Notes: generated by a model not told the origin, from the sequence alone. A stretch of DNA of 64,000 nucleotides from Castellaniella sp. (GCF_034675845.1 NZ_JAUCCU010000002.1:434001-498000), one strand, 5' to 3'; positions 21,839 through 31,444 are shown, numbered from the stretch's first letter. Made by a program: numbers and translations.

Positions 21839-22474
21839 CTAGGCAGTGGCCTGCCATGCTTTCAGCAGTTGCAAGGTCTCGTGGGCAGGCAGGCCCATGA
21901 CGCCGCTGTGGCTGCCCGACAGGTGGGTGATGAAGGCCGCAGCACGGCCCTGGATTGCGTAGCTGCCTGCTTTGCCCAGGGGTTCGTGGGTGGCGCAGTA
22001 TTGGGTGATTTCCTGGGCGTTTAATATCTGGAAACTGACTTGGCTGACTTGGCAGGTCTCGTGCAGTTGGCCGTGAACCGCCAGGACAACGGCAGTATGT
22101 ACCTGGTGGGTGCGCCCGGATAGTCGGCGCAACATAGCGCCGGCGTCGTCAAGATCCACGGGTTTGCCCAATACGTCGCCGTCCAGGATGACGGTGGTAT
22201 CGGCACACAGAATCGGCGCCTGGCGCCAGTCGACGGGCCAGTTGGACGGAATGTCCGGTGGCGCGCCACCCGCAGCCAGCCACTGCATGGCCTGCACGGC
22301 CTTGTCGCGGGCCGTGCGTCGGACGTAGTCTTCTGCGGTTTCTCCGACCAGTTGGGGCTCATCCGGGCCTTCGGGGGCGGGTACGCGCAAGATACCGTGC
22401 GTGATTCCCAGGAGATCCAGGATTTCATGGCGCCGAGGGCTGGCCGAGGCCAGCAGGATAAACCCCGGCGGCAT
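21839..22474 (-). CDS. maf: Maf-family nucleoside triphosphate pyrophosphatase
   Basis: This 211-residue enzyme hydrolyses non-standard or modified nucleoside triphosphates (dTTP/UTP or m7GTP, depending on subgroup) to monophosphates. The N-terminal LASASPRRHEILDLLGI signature, CADTTVILDGDVLGKP and the late GSYAIQGRAA motif are all present. The ATG overlaps the pyk stop (ATGA), so it is the last gene of the minus-strand run from yebC. In E. coli a maf gene is adjacent to rng; here rrn and the transporter separate them. Confidence 0.93.
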   Translation of the reverse strand: MPPGFILLASASPRRHEILDLLGITHGILRVPAPEGPDEPQLVGETAEDYVRRTARDKAVQAMQWLAAGGAPPDIPSNWPVDWRQAPILCADTTVILDGDVLGKPVDLDDAGAMLRRLSGRTHQVHTAVVLAVHGQLHETCQVSQVSFQILNAQEITQYCATHEPLGKAGSYAIQGRAAAFITHLSGSHSGVMGLPAHETLQLLKAWQATA

Positions 22475-23919
22475 CAGGCGACTCGTAGGATTTTCAGGCC
22501 GTTGGTGCCGCCGCTGTCGCTGTAGAAGTCGCCCTTGGTCAGGATGATCCAGTCGCCTGATTGCAGCAGGCCGCGCTGGCGCAGAATATCGATGGCGGCT
22601 GCGCTGATCTGAGCTGGCGGCAAAGAGGCTGCGTCAAATGGCACCGTATATACCCCCCGGAACAGGGCTGCCCGCCGCTGGGTGGCCTCGTGGCGGGTAT
22701 AGCAATAGATCGGCACGCCCGAGCGGATGCGCGACATGATCAGGGGAGTATGACCGCTCTCGGTCAGGCTGATGATGGCCTTGACGCCGGGGAAATGATT
22801 GGCGGCGTACATGCTGGCCAGGGCTATGGTCTCGTCGCACCGGGAAAAAGTTTCGCCCATGCGGTGGTGAGATTTGACACTGGTGGGTTCTTGCTCGGCG
22901 CCCAGGCAGATGCGTGCCATGGCTTGTACGGCTTCGACTGGGTATTGCCCGGAGGCGGACTCAGCCGACAACATCACGGCATCGGTGTAGTCCAGCACCG
23001 CGTTTGCCACATCCGAGACTTCGGCTCGGGTGGGGATGGGGCTGGCGATCATGGATTCCATCATCTGCGTGGCCGTGATCACCAGTTTATTCAGGGTGCG
23101 GGCGTGCTGGATGATGCGTTTCTGGATGCCGACCAGGCGGGCATCGCCGATTTCCACCCCCAGGTCACCGCGCGCCACCATGACGCCGTCGCTGGCCCGG
23201 ATCAGGTCGTCCATGGCTGCATCGTCGGCGACAGCCTCGGCACGTTCGATCTTGGCGATGATCCAGGCCTGGCTGCCGGCTTCGCGCACCAGGCGACGGG
23301 CTTGTTCTATGTCGGCCCCGCTGCGTGGAAACGAGACTGCGACATAATCCAGCTGGAGTTCGGCGGCCAGATGGATGTCCTGGCGATCCTTGTCTGTCAG
23401 GCTAGGGGCGGAGATGCCGCCACCGCGACGGTTGATGCCTTTGTTGTTGGAGAGCGGCCCGCCGACGGTCACGGTGGTGTGCACCGCATATTCGTCCACG
23501 GAATCGACCTGCAGGATGACCCGGCCATCATCCAGCAGGAGTTCGTCGCCGGGGGTGCAGTCCTGTACCAGGGGTGGGTATTCGATGCCGACGATGCGCT
23601 GGGTGCCGCCATCCAAAGGGTGCTGGATGGAGAGGGTGAAGGGTTCACCCACCTGCAGTTCGATCTGACCGTCGGTAAAGCGGGCAATCCGGATCTTTGG
23701 GCCTTGCAGGTCGCCCATGATGGCGACGTGGCGATCGTTTTTTGCCGCGATTTCGCGCACCAGCCGGACGCGCTGACGGTGATCATCGGCTGAGCCATGA
23801 GAGAAGTTCATGCGTGCCACATCCAACCCGGCCAAGATCAAATCCTGGATGCGTTCGGGGCTGGATGTTGCAGGCCCGAGAGTGGCGACAATCTTGGTAC
23901 GACGGCGAGGGGTAACCAT
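22474..23919 (-). CDS. pyk: Pyruvate kinase
   Basis: This 481-residue glycolytic enzyme makes pyruvate and ATP from phosphoenolpyruvate and ADP. It begins MVTPRRRTKIVATLGPAT. It contains MNFSHG, the active-site region DYVAVSFPRSGADIEQARRL, the magnesium-binding VMVARGDLGVEIG and MLSAESASGQYPVEAV. The N-terminal start is clear because the KIVATLGPAT motif begins within ten residues; the open frame continues far upstream only as overlap with rlmH in another frame. It sits between rlmH and maf. Confidence 0.96.
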   Translation of the reverse strand: MVTPRRRTKIVATLGPATSSPERIQDLILAGLDVARMNFSHGSADDHRQRVRLVREIAAKNDRHVAIMGDLQGPKIRIARFTDGQIELQVGEPFTLSIQHPLDGGTQRIVGIEYPPLVQDCTPGDELLLDDGRVILQVDSVDEYAVHTTVTVGGPLSNNKGINRRGGGISAPSLTDKDRQDIHLAAELQLDYVAVSFPRSGADIEQARRLVREAGSQAWIIAKIERAEAVADDAAMDDLIRASDGVMVARGDLGVEIGDARLVGIQKRIIQHARTLNKLVITATQMMESMIASPIPTRAEVSDVANAVLDYTDAVMLSAESASGQYPVEAVQAMARICLGAEQEPTSVKSHHRMGETFSRCDETIALASMYAANHFPGVKAIISLTESGHTPLIMSRIRSGVPIYCYTRHEATQRRAALFRGVYTVPFDAASLPPAQISAAAIDILRQRGLLQSGDWIILTKGDFYSDSGGTNGLKILRVA

Positions 23920-24032
23920 ACATGCGTTCCAGAGAGGATCTGGCAATAAAGCCCAGACGGGTGAATGGAGCCCATCAGCATACCCTAAAGCCCCGCTGGG
24001 GCAAGGGGCGTGTCCAGAGATTTGCGCGTTGC

Positions 24033-24506
24033 CTATTCGCGGTGATAGGGGTGGCCGGACAAGATGGTCCAGGCACGGTACAGTTGCTCGGCCAGTAAAA
24101 CGCGCACCATCGGGTGGGGCAGGGTGAGTGACGACAGGCGCAGCATCTGGCGGGCGGTTTTTTTCAGAGCGGGCTCCAGACCATCCGGGCCGCCGATGAT
24201 CAGCGCAATATCCTGGCCGGCTTCGCGCCAGGTTTCCAGGTGGCTGGCCAGAGCCCGGGTGCTCAGGTCCTGACCGTGCTCGTCCAGAATCACCCGCCAG
24301 ATTGGCGACGCGGGCAGGGCGGCCTCGATGCGTTGGGCCTCTGCCTGCATCAGTTGAGCAGGTGTTTTGCCATGTGTCCGGGGTTCTGGACGGATTTCGT
24401 GCAGTTCGATCTGACATTCGCGCGGCATGCGCTTGGTGTAGTCCTGCCATGCAGCTTGCACCCAGGCTGGCATGCGGGTGCCGACGGCATAGATGCGCAG
24501 TTTCAT
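24033..24506 (-). CDS. rlmH: 23S rRNA (pseudouridine1915-N3)-methyltransferase RlmH
   Basis: This 157-residue SPOUT methyltransferase modifies pseudouridine 1915 in helix 69 of 23S rRNA. It begins MKLRIYAVGTRMPAWVQ and has the knotted cofactor site LIIGGPDGL and the C-terminal LPHPMVRVLLAEQLYRAWTI. The length is exactly as expected. Its start overlaps the rsfS stop by four bases, the usual pairing of these two genes. Confidence 0.96.
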   Translation of the reverse strand: MKLRIYAVGTRMPAWVQAAWQDYTKRMPRECQIELHEIRPEPRTHGKTPAQLMQAEAQRIEAALPASPIWRVILDEHGQDLSTRALASHLETWREAGQDIALIIGGPDGLEPALKKTARQMLRLSSLTLPHPMVRVLLAEQLYRAWTILSGHPYHRE

Positions 24507-24898
24507 TCCTCGACGTCGTCGTCACCGGTCCAGGATGCCTGGGCTGGACCCGTGGACAGGAGCTTCACGCGCACCGGATGAGCGCCCCAGATTTCTTCGA
24601 GGTTGTAGTAGCTGCGGATGGCAGGCTGCATGCAGTGCACGACGATGTCGCCCAAGTCGAGCAGCACCCATTCGCCGGTGTCCTCGCCTTCGAAGGCGAC
24701 GACCTGCAGGCCGTCTTTCTTGGCCTGATCGGCGACGTGCCTGGCCATTGCGCGGGTCTGGCGGTTGGATGTGCCGCTGGCGATGATGACCCGGTCGAAC
24801 AGGCCGGTCAGGGCGGTGGTGTTGAAGATCTGGATGTCCTGGGCCTTGGTGTCTTCCAGGGCGTCGATTACGAGGCGTTGTTGTTTTTGCAGATTCAT
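24503..24898 (-). CDS. rsfS: Ribosomal silencing factor RsfS
   Basis: This 131-residue protein binds ribosomal protein L14 and blocks subunit joining when nutrients are low. The DUF143 core is clear: VIDALEDTKAQDIQIFN, FDRVIIASGTSNRQTRAMA and WVLLDLGDIVVHCM. The C-terminus is acidic. It lies between nadD (12 bases) and rlmH (ATGA overlap), a widely conserved order. Confidence 0.95.
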   Translation of the reverse strand: MNLQKQQRLVIDALEDTKAQDIQIFNTTALTGLFDRVIIASGTSNRQTRAMARHVADQAKKDGLQVVAFEGEDTGEWVLLDLGDIVVHCMQPAIRSYYNLEEIWGAHPVRVKLLSTGPAQASWTGDDDVEE

Positions 24899-24910
24899 GG
24901 TGTGCTGGGC

Positions 24911-25522
24911 TTAGGCGCCTGGAATAGAGGGCTGTTGATAGAGCTGATGGGTGTGGATATAGTCCAGCACCAGGGGATCGAGCTCTGGAATATGGGTCTG
25001 GCCTTGGGCCAGAGCCAGGCGGATGGTGGATGCCGCAATATCCTGAGGAGGGAATGGGATGCGGACCAGGCCTTCGTCGGGCAGGAGTTGTTCCAAAGAA
25101 GGCGGGATGGTTAATGTTGTGCCTGGCCGTTGAGCCACGGCCAGGCGCACATACTGGATAATATCGCGCCAGCGGTGCCAGTTGCAGAAGTTCGCCAACT
25201 GATCGGCACCCATGATCCAGGTGTATTGGGCGCTGTCAGGCAGCGCCGTCAGGGTGTCGATTGTATAAGTAGCGCCACTGCGCTGGAGCTCGATGGGGTT
25301 GATATGCAACTGGGGGTAGGGGCTGCTGGCCAGGCGCAGCATGGCGAGACGGTCATTGGCCGAGGCGCCTAATTGGCCTTTTTGCCAAGGCAGTCCGGCA
25401 GGCAGTAACTGAACTTGTTCCAGGGATAGTGCCTGGATTGCTGCCAGCGCCAGGCCAATATGGGCCGTATGGACGGGATCGAAACTGCCCCCCAGCAGGC
25501 CCACCTGAGGCTTTACAGCCAT
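24911..25522 (-). CDS. nadD: Nicotinate-nucleotide adenylyltransferase
   Basis: This 203-residue enzyme makes deamido-NAD from nicotinate mononucleotide and ATP. It has the nucleotidyltransferase signature GLLGGSFDPVHTAHIGLA at the N-terminus, WIMGADQLANFCNWHRW, and the C-terminal AASTIRLAL that corresponds to the ISSTxIR motif. It overlaps the end of hemF by ten bases. With pncB at 37894-39108 it supplies two of the steps of the Preiss-Handler NAD pathway within this window. Confidence 0.94.
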   Translation of the reverse strand: MAVKPQVGLLGGSFDPVHTAHIGLALAAIQALSLEQVQLLPAGLPWQKGQLGASANDRLAMLRLASSPYPQLHINPIELQRSGATYTIDTLTALPDSAQYTWIMGADQLANFCNWHRWRDIIQYVRLAVAQRPGTTLTIPPSLEQLLPDEGLVRIPFPPQDIAASTIRLALAQGQTHIPELDPLVLDYIHTHQLYQQPSIPGA

Positions 25523-26415
25523 GTGCGCGGGGTGAGATAGGCCGACAGGGCAGCTTCTGGAGAACCTGGTTCCGGGGTCCAGCTATAGCGCCATTGGGCC
25601 ATGGGCGGCATGGATAACAGGATGGACTCGGTGCGCCCGCCTGACTGCAGGCCAAACAGGGTGCCACGGTCATAGACCAGGTTGAATTCGACATAGCGTC
25701 CCCGGCGATAGGCCTGGAATGCGCGCTCGCGTTCGCCATAAGCCGTGTTCTGGCGTGCCTGGACGATGGGGACGTAGGCCGCCAGGAAGCAGTCGCCAAC
25801 GGATTGGGTCAGGGCAAAGCTGGTGTCAAAATCCGGCACATTCAGATCATCGAAGAACAGCCCGCCCACGCCGCGGGTTTCCTGGCGGTGCTTGAGCTTG
25901 AAGTAGTCATCGCACCAGGCTTTGTATTGCGGGTATTTGTCGTCGCCATAGGGGCTGACTGCGTCGTGGCAGACCTGGTGAAAATGCCGGGCGTCAGCTT
26001 CAACCAAATAATAGGGGGTCAGGTCCAGTCCGCCACCGAACCAGAACACATCTTGTTCTGCTTTGGTGCCGTGCGCAACGAACATCCGGACGTTCATGTG
26101 TGTCGTGGGGACGTGCGGGTTACGGGGATGCAAGACCATTGAAACCCCCATGGCCTCCCAGCTGCGTCCGGCCAAGTCGGGCCGGTGGGCGCTGGCCGAG
26201 GGCGGCAAGGTATGGCCCTGGACATGACTGAACAGTACGCCGGCGCGTTCGAATACAGCCCCGTCCTCGCAATAGCGGGTCAGGCCGCCGCCGCCTTCGG
26301 TGCGGGTCCAGGCATCGCTGCCAAAGGCAGCCCCTTCCAGCGCTTCCAGCCCTGCAACAATGCGGGCTTGCAGCCCAGAAAAGTATGTGTGAACCTGCTC
26401 AACGGGAACATGCAT
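25513..26415 (-). CDS. hemF: Oxygen-dependent coproporphyrinogen III oxidase
   Basis: This 300-residue enzyme uses oxygen to convert coproporphyrinogen III to protoporphyrinogen IX in haem synthesis. Conserved blocks include WFGGGLDLTPYY, YKAWCDDYFKLKHR, ETRGVGGLFFDDL and RRGRYVEFNLVYDRGT. Its presence indicates aerobic haem synthesis. It lies 12 bases after purD and overlaps nadD. Confidence 0.96.
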   Translation of the reverse strand: MHVPVEQVHTYFSGLQARIVAGLEALEGAAFGSDAWTRTEGGGGLTRYCEDGAVFERAGVLFSHVQGHTLPPSASAHRPDLAGRSWEAMGVSMVLHPRNPHVPTTHMNVRMFVAHGTKAEQDVFWFGGGLDLTPYYLVEADARHFHQVCHDAVSPYGDDKYPQYKAWCDDYFKLKHRQETRGVGGLFFDDLNVPDFDTSFALTQSVGDCFLAAYVPIVQARQNTAYGERERAFQAYRRGRYVEFNLVYDRGTLFGLQSGGRTESILLSMPPMAQWRYSWTPEPGSPEAALSAYLTPRTWL

Positions 26416-26427
26416 GAGGGTTGCGAC

Positions 26428-27723
26428 CTAGTCGTGTTTGGAGTGGGTCAGGGCACGCCAACCGATGTCATGGCGGTATTGGCGGCCTTCGAATAGTGTT
26501 TGGTTGACCGCATCGTAGGCGGCCTGTTGGGCGCGGCGCAGGGAGTCAGCCAAGGCGGTGACGCAGAGTACCCGCCCGCCGCTGGTCAGCAGCTGATTAT
26601 CCTGACGCAGAGTGCCGGCATGAAAGGTGATGCAAGTGTCCGTATCGGGCGCCATGCTGGTGATGGGGGTGCCCTTCAGGGGGGCTTCGGGGTAGCCGGC
26701 GGCCGCCAGCACGACACCGACGGCTGTGCGGCGGTCCCAATCGATTTCAGCTTGGTCCAGCGTGCCGTCGATGGCGTGGTCAAAGACCTCGGTGAGATCG
26801 TTCTTGATGCGCAGCATGATGGGCTGAGTCTCGGGATCACCCATGCGGCAGTTAAATTCCAGGACCCTGAGCGGGCGGGTCGCGTCCTTGCCATCGCCGA
26901 TCATCAGGCCGGCATACAAAAACCCGGTATAGGGGATGCCGTCTTTTGCCATCCCTTGGATGGCAGGCTGGATGATTTCGCGCATGACGCGATTATGCAG
27001 GGCCGGGGTAATGATGGGCGCGGGGGAATAGGCCCCCATGCCGCCGGTATTGGGGCCGGCATCGGCGTCCAGCAGACGCTTGTGGTCCTGGCTGGTGGCC
27101 AGGGGCAGCACGTGCTGGCCGTCGCACATGACGATGAAGCTGGCTTCTTCGCCACTGAGGAATTCCTCGATGACGACCCGGGCGCCAGCGGCACCGAATG
27201 CGCCGTCTGCGCCCAGCATGTTGTCGATGGCCTGCAGCGCCTCATCCAGGGTCTGGGCCACGACCACGCCCTTGCCGGCGGCCAGGCCGTCGGCCTTGAT
27301 GACAATGGGTGCGCCTTGTGCCTGGATAAAGGATTTTGCCTGGGCTGCGTCAGTAAAGGTCTGGTAGGCGGCGGTGGGCAAGCCATGGCGCAGCATGAAG
27401 GCCTTGGCGTAGTCCTTGGAGCTTTCTAGCTGGGCGGCTGCCTGGGTGGGGCCGAAAATACGCAGTCCGGCTGCCCGGAACGCATCCACGATCCCAGCGG
27501 CCAGCGGGGCCTCCGGGCCAACCACGGTGTAGGCGATTTTTTCCTGGCGGGCAAAATCGATCAGTGCCTGAGTGTCTTGCAAGGCCAGGTTCTCGATCAG
27601 AGGCGGCTGGGCGGTACCGCCGTTGCCAGGGGCTACGTAGATCTTCTGGACCCGGGGTGATTGGGCCAGCCGCCAGGCCAGGGCGTGTTCGCGGCCCCCT
27701 GAGCCGATTACCAGGATTTTCAT
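26428..27723 (-). CDS. purD: Phosphoribosylamine-glycine ligase
   Basis: This 431-residue ATP-grasp enzyme makes glycinamide ribonucleotide in purine synthesis. It begins MKILVIGSGGREHALAW and has the ATP-grasp stretch IVIKADGLAAGKGVVVAQT, then TGGMGAYSPAPI and ENCRMGDPETQ-like FNCRMGDPETQPIML. The ATG overlaps the yebC stop by four bases (27720-27723). Purine genes purD and purA (56 kb) are in separate operons here. Confidence 0.96.
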   Translation of the reverse strand: MKILVIGSGGREHALAWRLAQSPRVQKIYVAPGNGGTAQPPLIENLALQDTQALIDFARQEKIAYTVVGPEAPLAAGIVDAFRAAGLRIFGPTQAAAQLESSKDYAKAFMLRHGLPTAAYQTFTDAAQAKSFIQAQGAPIVIKADGLAAGKGVVVAQTLDEALQAIDNMLGADGAFGAAGARVVIEEFLSGEEASFIVMCDGQHVLPLATSQDHKRLLDADAGPNTGGMGAYSPAPIITPALHNRVMREIIQPAIQGMAKDGIPYTGFLYAGLMIGDGKDATRPLRVLEFNCRMGDPETQPIMLRIKNDLTEVFDHAIDGTLDQAEIDWDRRTAVGVVLAAAGYPEAPLKGTPITSMAPDTDTCITFHAGTLRQDNQLLTSGGRVLCVTALADSLRRAQQAAYDAVNQTLFEGRQYRHDIGWRALTHSKHD

Positions 27724-28451
27724 TCGGCCTCGTCCAGCACGGCAGTGGTGTAGACCTCTTGGACATCGTCCAGGCCTTCGAGCAGATCAATGATTTTTTG
27801 CATGCGCTCGGCGTCTTCGCCTTGTAGTTGGACCTCGGAGAGGGCCTTCATGACAATGCCGTGGACTTCGGCATTGAGTCCGGCCTGATCTAGCGCCAGT
27901 TTCAGGGCGGGGTACTGGCCGGGTTCGCAGGTGACCTCGATGACGCCTTCGTCGTCGGACTGAACGTCGTCGGCGCCATTGTCCAGGGCGACTTCCATGA
28001 CCTGATCCTCGGAGGTGCCGGGGCCGAAGATGAATTGTCCGCAGTGCTGGAACATGAAGGCCACGCAGCCGTCCTGGCCGAGGTTGCCGCCGTGTTTGCT
28101 GAGGGTATGCCGGACTTCGGAGACGGTGCGCTGGCGGTTGTCTGTCATGCAGTCGATGATCAGGGCTGCGCCGCCAATGCCGTAGCCTTCGTAGCGGATT
28201 TCTTCGTAGTTGGCGTCGTCGGCGCCACCGGCGCCCCGCTGGATGGCCCGCAGGATGTTGTCCTTGGGCATGTTGGCAGCGGTGGCCTTGTCCCAGGCCA
28301 GGCGCAGAGCCGGGTTGGCATCCGGGTCGGGGCCGCCAGCGCGTGCTGCCACGGTGATTTCACGAATGATTTTTGTCCAGAGCTTCCCGCGTTTCGCGTC
28401 TTGGCGACCTTTGCGGTGCTGGATGTTCGCCCACTTGCTGTGTCCGGCCAT
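27720..28451 (-). CDS. yebC: YebC/PmpR-family DNA-binding regulatory protein
   Basis: This 243-residue protein begins with the family hallmark MAGHSKWANIQHRKGRQDAK. It has the second conserved block GGADDANYEEIRYEGYG and an acidic C-terminus. Members are described as transcription regulators; recent work also links the family to relief of ribosome stalling. Which role applies here is not visible. It is the first gene of the run yebC-purD-hemF-nadD-rsfS-rlmH-pyk-maf. Confidence 0.94.
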   Translation of the reverse strand: MAGHSKWANIQHRKGRQDAKRGKLWTKIIREITVAARAGGPDPDANPALRLAWDKATAANMPKDNILRAIQRGAGGADDANYEEIRYEGYGIGGAALIIDCMTDNRQRTVSEVRHTLSKHGGNLGQDGCVAFMFQHCGQFIFGPGTSEDQVMEVALDNGADDVQSDDEGVIEVTCEPGQYPALKLALDQAGLNAEVHGIVMKALSEVQLQGEDAERMQKIIDLLEGLDDVQEVYTTAVLDEAE

Positions 28452-28507
28452 AATATGTCAACTAGGATAAAACAGGGAATCCATCATTTTAACCATTAGC
28501 GGCGCTT

Positions 28508-29365
28508 TCAGCTTGGTGATGGTCGCCGCAGGCCCGCCCAGACGATGGTGACGATGATGATGGCCCCGCCCAAGAGCGCTCTTTCGCTGGGATATTGGGC
28601 AAATAGAATTGCTGCAAATGCAATGGCATAGACGGGTTCCAGGGCGATGACGATGCCGGCGGATCGGGCGTTCAGGCGGCTGAGGCTGGAGACCAGCAGC
28701 GTGTGCGACAGGGCGGTGCACAGCACCCCCAGCATCAGCAGCCACAGCCAGTCGATCTGGCGCAAGTCCGCGAATTCCGTCAGGCACCAGGGCAAGGTCA
28801 AGGCCGCCACGATCAGGTTTTCCCAACAGGCCAGCTCATGGGCCGAGTGCTGCGTCACGGCCTTGCGGTTGGCCAGGGTGAATAGGGCAAACGCCAGTCC
28901 GGACAGCACGGCCCAGACCAAGCCGGTTGTGGCCTGATCCTGCAAATCGAAGCGGGGAGTCACCAGGACCAAGCCGAAGGTGATCAGCATCACGACCAGC
29001 CATTCGGGCAGGCGCGTGCGCTCGTGGAAAAGCATGCCCTCCAGCAAGGTGATGAAGGCGGGAAAGCTGGCAAATCCCAGGGTGGCAATTGCGATGCCGC
29101 CGATCTTGACCGCCACGAAAAAACTGATCCAGTGGATGGCCAACATGAGCCCGGCCAAGCCCAGGGGCAGCCAGGCGCGTCCACGCGGCATGGACATGCG
29201 ATGCCCCGTGTGGCGGATATAGAGCAACAGGGCGATGGCGGCCAGCGTGGCTCTGCCTGCCGTGATCAGGGTGGCGCTGGCCTGGATGAGTTCGCCGAAG
29301 ATGCCGGTCAAGCCAAACAGGACGGCGGTGGTGTGGATGGCGAACTGGGCCTGGCGGGAATTCAT
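28508..29365 (-). CDS. EamA/DMT-superfamily transporter
   Basis: This 285-residue inner-membrane protein has about ten hydrophobic helices in two EamA repeats (FGLTGIFGELIQASATLITAGRATLA opens the first). Members export amino acids, nucleotides or other metabolites; the substrate here is unknown. It starts 49 bases from the divergent quinone oxidoreductase gene, so the two may share a control region, though I see no clear promoter in so short a gap. Confidence 0.87.
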   Translation of the reverse strand: MNSRQAQFAIHTTAVLFGLTGIFGELIQASATLITAGRATLAAIALLLYIRHTGHRMSMPRGRAWLPLGLAGLMLAIHWISFFVAVKIGGIAIATLGFASFPAFITLLEGMLFHERTRLPEWLVVMLITFGLVLVTPRFDLQDQATTGLVWAVLSGLAFALFTLANRKAVTQHSAHELACWENLIVAALTLPWCLTEFADLRQIDWLWLLMLGVLCTALSHTLLVSSLSRLNARSAGIVIALEPVYAIAFAAILFAQYPSERALLGGAIIIVTIVWAGLRRPSPS

Positions 29366-29413
29366 GCTAGTCTAATCGATCGTAGTGCCCATGACGGGCC
29401 GGAGGAAATTGCC

Positions 29414-30397
29414 GTGGAAAAGACACGCGTCGTTCAGGTCCACCAGCACGGTGGTCCTGAAGTCATGCAAATCGTGGAAGTTGATGTGCCAGCTCCCGCG
29501 CCCCATGAGGTGCAGATTCGCCAGAAAGCCATCGGGCTTAACTTTATCGACATCTATTGTCGCACAGGCCTGTACCCGCATCCCTTGCCGCACGGCTTGG
29601 GTTTCGAGGCGGCCGGCGTGGTCTCGGCGATCGGGGCGGATGTGAGCCATCTGCGAGTGGGTGACCGGGTGGCCTATGGCCAAGGCCCCCTGGGTGCCTA
29701 CGCCGACTTGCGCAATGTCCCGGCGGATCGCGTCGTGACGATTCCGGATGCGCTGGGTTTCGAGCAGGCGGCGGCTTTGATGCTCAAGGGCCTGACGGTT
29801 CAATATCTGTTTCGTCAGACTTATCGTCTGCAGGGCAATGAGACCATTTTGTTCCATGCGGCAGCCGGCGGGGTTGGGCTGATCGCTTGCCAGTGGGCAC
29901 GGGCTCTGGGCGTGCGTCTGATCGGGACAGCTTCTTCGCCTGAAAAAGCTGCGCTGGCACGCCAGCACGGTGCCTGGGAAGTCATCGACTACAGCCGGGA
30001 AGACGTGGTTGCTCGCGTGCAGGAACTCACCAAGGGCCAAAAGGTCCCGGTGGTTTACGATGGCGTAGGGCGCGACACCTGGGAGACCTCGCTGGATTGT
30101 TTGCAGCCGCATGGGCTGATGGTCAGCTTCGGCAATGCGTCCGGGCCTGTCGAGGGCATCAACCTGGGCCAGTTGGCTGTCAAAGGCTCTTTGTATGTTA
30201 CCCGGCCGACGCTTGCGTCCCATGTGGCCACGGCGCAGGCCATGCAGGCTGCTGCTGCGGATCTTTTCGATTTCGTGACCGCAGGCAAGATCAGCATTGT
30301 GGTGGGCCAGCGCTTTGCCCTGGCGGACGTCGCACTGGCCCATGAGGCCCTTAAATCTCGTCAGACGACAGGGGCTACCGTATTGACGCTGGATTAG
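29414..30397 (+). CDS. qor: NADPH:quinone oxidoreductase (zeta-crystallin type)
   Basis: This 327-residue medium-chain dehydrogenase reduces quinones with NADPH by one electron. It has the QOR signature LPHGLGFEAAGVVSAIG, the cofactor-binding AAAGGVGLIACQWARALG and PVVYDGVGRDTWE, and lacks zinc-binding cysteines. Start: GTG at 29414 has a strong GGAGG (29401-29405) eight bases upstream and gives the usual MEKTRVVQVHQHGGPEVM N-terminus. The frame open from 29024 runs across the divergent EamA gene and is not coding there. It converges on fbp with seven bases between stops. Confidence 0.93.
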   Translation: MEKTRVVQVHQHGGPEVMQIVEVDVPAPAPHEVQIRQKAIGLNFIDIYCRTGLYPHPLPHGLGFEAAGVVSAIGADVSHLRVGDRVAYGQGPLGAYADLRNVPADRVVTIPDALGFEQAAALMLKGLTVQYLFRQTYRLQGNETILFHAAAGGVGLIACQWARALGVRLIGTASSPEKAALARQHGAWEVIDYSREDVVARVQELTKGQKVPVVYDGVGRDTWETSLDCLQPHGLMVSFGNASGPVEGINLGQLAVKGSLYVTRPTLASHVATAQAMQAAAADLFDFVTAGKISIVVGQRFALADVALAHEALKSRQTTGATVLTLD

Positions 30398-30404
30398 GCT
30401 GGGT

Positions 30405-31409
30405 TTATTGGTGGTAGCGCTGTACGCGCTCCACTTCTTCTTTGGACCCCAGCACCACCCCGACGCGTTGGTGGATGGCCTCGGGCTGAATGTCCAGAAT
30501 GCGCGTACTGCCGTCCACCGCGCTGCCACCTGCCTGTTCCACTAAAAGACTCATGGGGTTGGCTTCATACATCAAGCGCAATTTTCCATTGCGCCCGGAT
30601 GTGCGTACATCTCGGGGATACATGAAAATCCCGCCACGGGTCAGAATGCGATGTACGTCAGCCACCATCGAGGCAATCCAGCGCATGTTGTAGTTCTTGC
30701 CCAGCGGGCCGGTTTCGCCTTGCTGGCATTCGTCGATATAACGTTGAATCGGGGCTTCCCAGTGGCGCTTATTCGACATATTGATGGCGAATTCCGTGGC
30801 CTTTTCCGGAATGCGGATGTTTTCGTGGGTCAGCAGCCACGAGCCCATCTCCCGATCCAGGGTAAAGCCCATCACTCCGTTCCCTACCGTCAGCACCAGC
30901 ATGGTCTGCGGGCCATAAATCGCATAGCCCGCAGCGACTTGGCGGCTGCCCGGCTGCAGGAAGTCCGCCTCGGTGATCTCGCGTCCGGCGGCCTCGGGAG
31001 GGGCCTGCAGGACTGAAAAAATCGTGCCGATGGAGACATTCACGTCAATATTGGATGAGCCATCCAGCGGATCGAACAGCAGCAGGTTCTGGCCCTTGGG
31101 GTAGTGATTGGGGATGCGGTGTATGGTCTGCATTTCCTCGGAGGCCATGGCAGCCAGATTGCCCCCCCATTCGTTTGCTTCCAGCAGGATTTCATTGGAT
31201 AGCACGTCCAGCTTTTTCTGGATCTCACCCTGGATGTTTTCGGTGCCCTGACTGCCTAGCACACCACCCAGGGCGCCTTTGCTGACGGCGTGGCTAATGG
31301 CTTTGCAGGCCCGCGAAACGGTCTCGATCAATAAGCGGACATCGGGTGAGACAGCCTGGTGCAGCCTTTGCTGCTCGACCAGGTACTGGGTAAAAGTTTT
31401 GAATTTCAA
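30405..31409 (-). CDS. fbp: Class 1 fructose-1,6-bisphosphatase
   Basis: This 334-residue gluconeogenic enzyme removes the 1-phosphate of fructose 1,6-bisphosphate. The metal-binding core FDPLDGSSNIDVNVSIGTIF, the substrate region RWIASMVADVHRILTRGG and the late EANPMSLLVEQAGG are conserved. The length is typical. It is separated from pepN, transcribed the same way, by 84 bases with a strong hairpin. Confidence 0.96.
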   Translation of the reverse strand: MKFKTFTQYLVEQQRLHQAVSPDVRLLIETVSRACKAISHAVSKGALGGVLGSQGTENIQGEIQKKLDVLSNEILLEANEWGGNLAAMASEEMQTIHRIPNHYPKGQNLLLFDPLDGSSNIDVNVSIGTIFSVLQAPPEAAGREITEADFLQPGSRQVAAGYAIYGPQTMLVLTVGNGVMGFTLDREMGSWLLTHENIRIPEKATEFAINMSNKRHWEAPIQRYIDECQQGETGPLGKNYNMRWIASMVADVHRILTRGGIFMYPRDVRTSGRNGKLRLMYEANPMSLLVEQAGGSAVDGSTRILDIQPEAIHQRVGVVLGSKEEVERVQRYHQ

Positions 31410-31444
31410 GGTATTCCCCGTGAGTGATGGAAAGTGTGCGGGCT

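Noticed and set aside
22561..23793. Plus-strand open frame of 410 codons opposite pyk
   Set aside because: Pyruvate kinase motifs are complete on the other strand, and this frame has no recognisable domain or ribosome site.
26500..27429. Plus-strand open frame of 309 codons opposite purD
   Set aside because: Gly/Asp-rich shadow of purD; no start signal and no family match that I can see.
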